DNA of 64,000 bases from contig CM019237.1 of NCBI GenBank assembly GCA_009741485.1, positions 49,724,050-49,788,049 of the forward strand, in the 5' to 3' direction. The translations under genes were made by a program, and so were the position numbers. Of the stretch, positions 58,676-64,000 are shown piece after piece; the stretch's first letter is position 1, and each line of letters opens with the position of its first letter. Origin of the DNA: Malurus cyaneus samueli. Taxonomy: Eukaryota > Chordata > Aves > Passeriformes > Maluridae. Below the pieces are notes generated by a model. The model saw nothing but the letters and a program-made list of their open reading frames with translations. It was not told where the DNA came from and did no database searches.

Positions 58676-61600
58676 AAAATATATCTGCCTGGTTTAGGGC
58701 CTCCACGAATGGAAAGGAATTGGTCAGGATATGAATCTTCTGTATTTGGTATGAGGAATATATTGGGGTGGGCATGGGGAAAGGCACTGAATTATCCCTC
58801 AATTTTAGCTGCTCTCCTCTTCTCCACATAAGAATTGCCAGGATAACATTCCAGCTGGGAGGTCTGGGTAAAAGTGACCCAAGAGACGCATCCCTGAATT
58901 TCTTTACTGGGCAACAGGTGTTATTTGTGTTCAGCAGCAAGACTTCCTCAGTCCAGGCCACAAGAGGACACAGACATTCTGAAAACTTTCCTCTAAGGAA
59001 AGCCCATGAAGTAATTTGAGTTACAAGTTAGAGGAAAATAAACCCTCTTAAAATACAATGACTTTCTCCCACACTGGGATCAGGGCTGCCAAGAATTTTG
59101 CCCATTAAGGCTTTTTATGGGCAGTTTCTGAAGCCCTGAAAGCAGGGATTTCCAAAGGAAATACTGACCCAGATGGAATAGCAGCAGTGTAAATGAGGCC
59201 GCAGTAATACTGCTGGGTCCCATGAAGAAGCAGGAAAACATTCACCTGGAATTCATGTATGGCATCACACACCCCCTCACTCTTCACATTCCTCAGTATC
59301 TTGTGTTCAGTGCAAAAAGAATAACTTTGTTTTCTGGGCATCTCTAAAATTTTCTGTGACTGTTACTCTGATGGCTTTCCTCAGCTTTCCCAAAGACAAT
59401 AAGCACAATCTTTTTATTCTTATTTGTTACAAATTGTAATTTTTTATTTCAGCTGGAGTAAATTTTGAATATTCCAAAACTAAATAGATCTAAGCATACC
59501 AAAATGAGACCGCAAGAAGCGAACACAATCTGTAGCCGAGTGTGCGTTGGTATTGCTCAACTCTGAAGGAGGGAAGCAGAACTAGAAAACACTCCAGATT
59601 TCAAAATACCCTTTATTCCTGTGATCTGATTTAGCATCAAGGATTTTGGTCACTTAATGTGAATACAGCATGCTGACAGATGGAGGAACTCTGTACTGTG
59701 CTAATGCTTACCTCAGGCTAATGGGGGAGGGAGAACTCACCTGACAGGGATGCAAATGCACCCCCTGCACAGCAATTCCTGTGGCTCACATGAGATATCA
59801 GTGCCATTTAGTGTGGGATTAATTAATCACAGTATGGCTTTGAGGCTGGCAAGAGGAAAAAAGGGACTGTACACTTATATAATAAATCATAAAAAGATCA
59901 ACAGCTACAGTTACATCCTGTGGGGAAGTGGGGGAAAGAAAAATACATCCAAGAGTTACTGGAAGGAAAAACAAAGCCTCATGATTTAGAGTATAATCCC
60001 TCCTCCAAATGAAGCATAAAGGAAGAAATTCCCGTTTGGTCAGCAAGGTTCAATTAGCAGCTGTATGAAAATGAGTTGCCCAGTGCAGGGCATGGCAGGA
60101 GAAAAAATACAGGGATGGCTGGGCTGGTGATCCGAGGCGATGCTGCTCCTGTGCAATGCTTACTGAACCTTTCAGGGGACACTGTGTGTGCAGAAATTAC
60201 ACTCTGCAAACTGTTCCTACCATGGGACGATGCCAGAACCAACCAGGGTTTGGCTTTGCACTTCCAGAGGAATACAGCCCCCATGGTTGTGCAGGCTGCA
60301 ATAGTGGATGGATTTGAAAACGATTTTGGTCCTGATGATTGCAAAGAGTCAATCAAGGGGCAGAGATGTGCCTTTCCTAACCTCATCTTATCCAGAGCTG
60401 GGAATTTCACTGGTCAGAGCAGTTCTAGGGTCTGTTGTCATCTGTGGCAGATCTCCCATTGCTGTAGTGCTTGGAGTCCTATTGATGCCTAAAGATTAAA
60501 AAACTTTAATACATTTTTCACATATTTTTAGCTTTGTAGATTGTAAATACATAGTTATAAAGCTCCTGGTATTTTTCCTACCCTTTCTCTTAGATTTTAG
60601 AGTAACAAGCTAACCTCCTAACACATTCCTAAAATATTGCTTAGTCTCTTTTCAAGAAGAAAACTTACAACAAGAACATTTTGTTTTAGAACCAGAATCT
60701 GAGAAGACACAGCAAGAAATGGGGTAAAGAAGCCAACTCCAATGGTGCAGAACCCAGAGGAAAATTAAACAACTGCTCTTCTAACTGGACTATATTTGTT
60801 ACATATGCTAATTTGTTAATCTTATAATAGTTGTAGAAATCTGATGCCGTGTGTGCCCATCGGATGAGGAAAACATACCCATTAAAAGATATCTCCACAA
60901 AACCTCAGTGCACATGAGCCCCAGGACCCTGGACACCCCCTCAGCTGGATCAACACTGGGGCCAGGACTGTTGATCTTGCATTTTACCTTTCCTCCATTC
61001 TTTCTCTTTTCCCCGCTTTGATCCATCTCTCTCCCTCTCTTCCCTTTCACTCCACCCCTTTATTTCAAACCCACCACCATGTGCTTGTTCTTGGACATCA
61101 GGGACAAACTCACACCAATTTCCAAGGCAGGTGTGTGATTTACCCATAAAGCTTTGTAAACTTTCACAGACCCTCTGACTTTTGTTGTTCCACACACATT
61201 GCCTCTGCTTGTCTGAAGTCTTGTTATATTTTCACATACTTACGAATTTTCTTAAATCCCCGTTACTGCCAAATGTGTTTGCCAAAGCAATGAACAGGAA
61301 AAGTATTATGATCATTCTGTCTTCTTTACAAAAGTATTTGTCAGGGCGCTTTTTGGTATATTAGATTATGGTCTCAAGAAGTAACAGAGAAGGTAAAGAA
61401 AAAGTTGAAGGAATTTTAAGAATCACAAGACAAATATAACATTAGCCACAAACTCAACAAGATGAAGGCTGGAAGGGAAACAATGCCTTTAAGCTTAGTT
61501 TACTTTTACTGACAGAGTAAAAGGAAATATTCAAAGAAAACACATTAAGAACTATTCTTTTTTATTTTGACAAAGAATTGCAAAAATTTTCAAAGAAATC

Positions 61601-61897
61601 TCGTTAGAATCATAATTATTAAGTGGAAAAAATCAGCATTAAAGGCTTTTTCTTCAGGAATACTTTTTATCTCACGCTTTCCATGAAAAGGAAGACTTTA
61701 CATCTAGAAATATTGTTTAATTTAACAATAGTAGCAAGTTTCAGTGCTGCAAATTGAGGAGATTTCTTTTATAATGGGGAGGGTTATTTCCTATAAGCAG
61801 CTCAATATAGTTTATAAGAATCTTATTTTTAATGTACCAGGTGGGATTTTCCTGTCCCTATATAAGAGTAAATTTAGGTTTGTTTACTTCAGACCTG

Positions 61898-61964
61898 TTA
61901 ATAATAATTAATAATCAATAATAATACTTAATAATGAATACTTAATAATGAATACTTAATAATT
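61898..61964. repeat. AAT-rich tract with 14-bp tandem repeat
   Basis: TAATAA-type units followed by a 14-bp unit (atacttaataatga) in two perfect copies and a third partial one (61924-61963). Confidence 0.92.
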
Positions 61965-62322
61965 CTGGGAATTATTGATCTTATGCTGCCCATTTCTCCA
62001 AATGAAAAAGTATGTGCACACCAAAAATGTATTTTGTTTTGAGCTGCCAGCAGGTCTGTTCACACAAGATCTTGAGAGAAAATACTCGTATTTGTCTTCA
62101 TGGTATCCAGGGCAAGAGTTAGAGTGCATGGACATATTTTCATGTGCAAATGGAAGCACACAGTGGCCTAAGGGACACTGAAATAAATTGGAAAACTTAA
62201 ATACAACAGAAACAATGATTAGTGGGGAGAGGGTAGGAAATTACAGCCTACTCTTTCTTCTTCAGGAAGAGAAGGGACAGGAAACAATTTTCCAAAAGGC
62301 TTCTCAGAAGGAAAGAGAGAAA

Positions 62323-62846
62323 TTTCTGGGCTGCATCCAAGACTCTGTGGACAAGAGGGGAGGGGGGGATTCTGCCCCTCTTTGCTGAGCCCCCCCTGCA
62401 GGGCTGCATCCAGCCCTGGGCCCAGCACAGCAAGGACAGGGAGCTGCTGGAGCCAGTCCAGAGCAGGGACACCGAGGGGATCAGAGGGTTGGAGCAGCTC
62501 TGCTGGGAGGAAAGGCTGAGAGAGTTGGGATTGTTCACCTGGAGAAGAGAAGGCTTTGGGGTGACCTCACTGTGGCCTTGCAGTGCCTGAAGGGAGCCCA
62601 CAGGAAAGATGGAGAGAGACTCTTGACAAGGGCCTGGAGTGACAGGACAAGGGGGAATGGCTTCACACTGACAGAGAGCAGGGTTAGATGGGATATTGGG
62701 AAGAAATTATCCCCTATGATGGTGGTGAGGCCCTGGCACAGGTTTCCCAGAGAAGCTGTGGCTGCCCCATCCCTGGCAGTGTCCAAGGCCAGATTGGATG
62801 GGGCTCTGAGCAACCTGGCATAGTGGAAGGTCTCGCTGCCCATGGC
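62323..62846 (+). mobile_element. CR1 LINE 3' region, tail missing
   Basis: It starts in the end of the ORF2 region (tttctgggctgcatccaaga) and holds 'gggattctgcccctctttgc', 'gagctgctggagccagtcca', 'gaaggctttggggtgacctc', 'ctggcacaggtttcccagag' and 'cctggcagtgtccaaggcca'. It stops at about 62846 ('ctgcccatggcc') without the terminal tail, so the 3' end is deleted. The same subfamily as the copy at 33385. Open frames on both strands here are CR1-derived. Confidence 0.94.
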
Positions 62847-63480
62847 CACCTCCTCAGGTGGCACATCTGTAAAGAAGGACAGTGGTAGGCACTCTTCATT
62901 TTTGGATCATGAAAACCATTCTGCATCTTCCATTAGGTATCTCTGGGTTTCAGAATGCACACGTGAGTTATGCTCATGGCCTACAAGGTCAAGAAAGAAT
63001 TGGCAGGAGACAATACAATCCTATAATCAGCAGTATTGTATCATAATTCTGGAAGGTAGAAATACATTTGGAATATATTAAGAAGTTTGCAAGTGGCTAC
63101 TGAGAGCAATTTTAGTATTTTGTTCCTCTTTTCAAGAATGCACTAAAATTACAAATCTCTTGATTTCTAGAGAGGACTATGTTTAGTGTTTTTGAAGTAA
63201 TCCACTTAAGTGAGTTTAATTTTAAGCCAAAGGAAATGTGCCCTTATTAAAACCCTCTTCAGGTTCAGTGAACAGGTACAAGTGGACAGAGGTGATACAT
63301 CTGTTGTGTGGCTGCTATGCCTAAATCCATGAATCAACCATCACACAACTGTGTCTTCCACAGGAATCTATCCCCTCTGCACACCTAAGATGTGTCAACC
63401 CCGCCAGGTAAAATCCTTGATGGGACAGAGTAAGTGCAGCTTCAGGAAGCAACCTCAAGACTGAGAACTGCAAGTGACTT
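62847..63480. other. Unique non-coding DNA
   Basis: No gene or repeat recognised. It ends at the probable target site (gactt) of the LTR starting at 63481. Confidence 0.4.
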
Positions 63481-64000
63481 TGTTGTGGTTAGACCCCACA
63501 CAGACACTCACTCTCCCCAGTCCTGCTGGGAAGGAAAAAAAAAGCTGGAATTGGCAGGGTAAAAGCCAGAAAAGTCATGGGCTGAGATAAGAACAGTTTA
63601 ATCGGGAAAGCAAAAGCCAGGCAAGCCAGCAAAGAAAACATGGAATGAATTCACCACTTCCCATGGACAGGCAGGTGTTCAGCCATCCCCAGGAGAGCAG
63701 GGCTCCATCATTCATACTTGGGAAGAAAAAATGCCATCACTTCAAACAGCCCCCACTTCCTTTCTCCCCCCAGCTTTATATGGTAGATGACAGAGGGTCT
63801 GGAATGTTCCTTTGTCCAGTTGGGATCACCTGTCCTGGCCCTGTCCCCTCCCAAACTCCTTGTGCACCCTCCTTGCTGATGGGGCGGAGTGAGAAGCAGA
63901 AAAGACCTCGATGCTGTGTAATCACTGCTCAGCAAGAACTAAAACATCCCAGTGTTACCCACACTGCTTCTAGCAGAAATCCAAAACACAGCTCCGTGCC
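63481..64000 (-). mobile_element. ERVL-type LTR, cut by the window end
   Basis: On the minus strand this reads as the body and 3' end of a very common avian LTR. A TATA box (CATATAAAGC; tttata at 63775-63780) is followed by an ATTAAA poly(A) signal (63597-63602) and a terminus ending CCACAACA at 63481. Landmarks such as 'ccagttgggatcacctgtcc', 'ctgctcagcaagaactaaaa' and 'tccaaaacacagctccgtgc' match my memory of this family. The U3 start lies beyond 64000, so whether it is solo or part of a provirus cannot be told. An incidental minus-strand frame (63708-63935) is not a gene. Confidence 0.85.

Larger units (their letters stand above)
57809..62322. other. Unique non-coding DNA
   Basis: About 4.5 kb without a supported gene. 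The open frame at 60076-60492 has no recognisable domain. A tandem AT repeat and a conserved-looking stretch are listed separately. Confidence 0.4.

Overview
This window looks like gene-poor nuclear DNA from a bird, probably a songbird. The main evidence is the repeat content. There are about twenty 5'-truncated copies of the avian LINE CR1 (several ending in the diagnostic ATTCTRTG-type short tail repeat), several solo retroviral LTRs of avian type, no Alu- or L1-like sequence, and only rare, heavily decayed relics of MIR/L2 and of very old sauropsid CR1. Unique DNA between the repeats is AT-rich and CpG-poor, with homopolymer runs and short microsatellites. Two assembly gaps (10 and 16 N) show it is a piece of a draft scaffold.

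No protein-coding gene could be supported. Every long open frame is short, lacks a recognisable domain, or lies inside a CR1 or LTR copy, often antisense. No tRNA, rRNA or CRISPR was seen. Isolated exons, or introns of a very large gene, cannot be excluded from sequence alone.

Layout. 0-10 kb: a short candidate LTR (438-642), two CR1 fragments, an unusually CpG-dense block (5719-5999), an AT microsatellite and a candidate conserved element (8.7-8.95 kb). 10-20 kb: a young CR1 copy with mosaic divergence (10674), unique DNA with a perfect CRE-bearing inverted repeat (13252), an ancient CR1 relic, and two CR1 copies head to head (16676-17490). 20-30 kb: an intact solo LTR with perfect target-site duplication (21394-22196), a CR1 with full 3' tail (24590-25109), an ancient sauropsid CR1 (29100-29505) and a younger 3' end (29770). 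30-45 kb: a CR1 split by a solo LTR (33385-34213), small CR1 3' ends, a paired AP-1 palindrome (41656) and a long young CR1 (44398-44970). 45-64 kb: an ancient palindromic repeat (47044), CR1 copies, one split by an unidentified insert (48254-48450), a MIR/L2-like relic (49655), the second copy of the 800-bp LTR (51796-52586), a conserved-element candidate (54240-54730), an ancient CR1 running into the second gap (57340-57687), more CR1, and an LTR cut by the window end (63481-64000).

The window records layered transposition: ancient CR1, MIR/L2 and palindromic relics, then avian CR1 families, then LTR insertions (one demonstrably nested in a CR1). The possible functional content is regulatory: the CpG-dense block, two perfect inverted repeats carrying CRE and AP-1 sites, and a few CpG-retaining, TAAT-rich stretches resembling conserved non-coding elements. 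I found no convincing undescribed multi-gene system.
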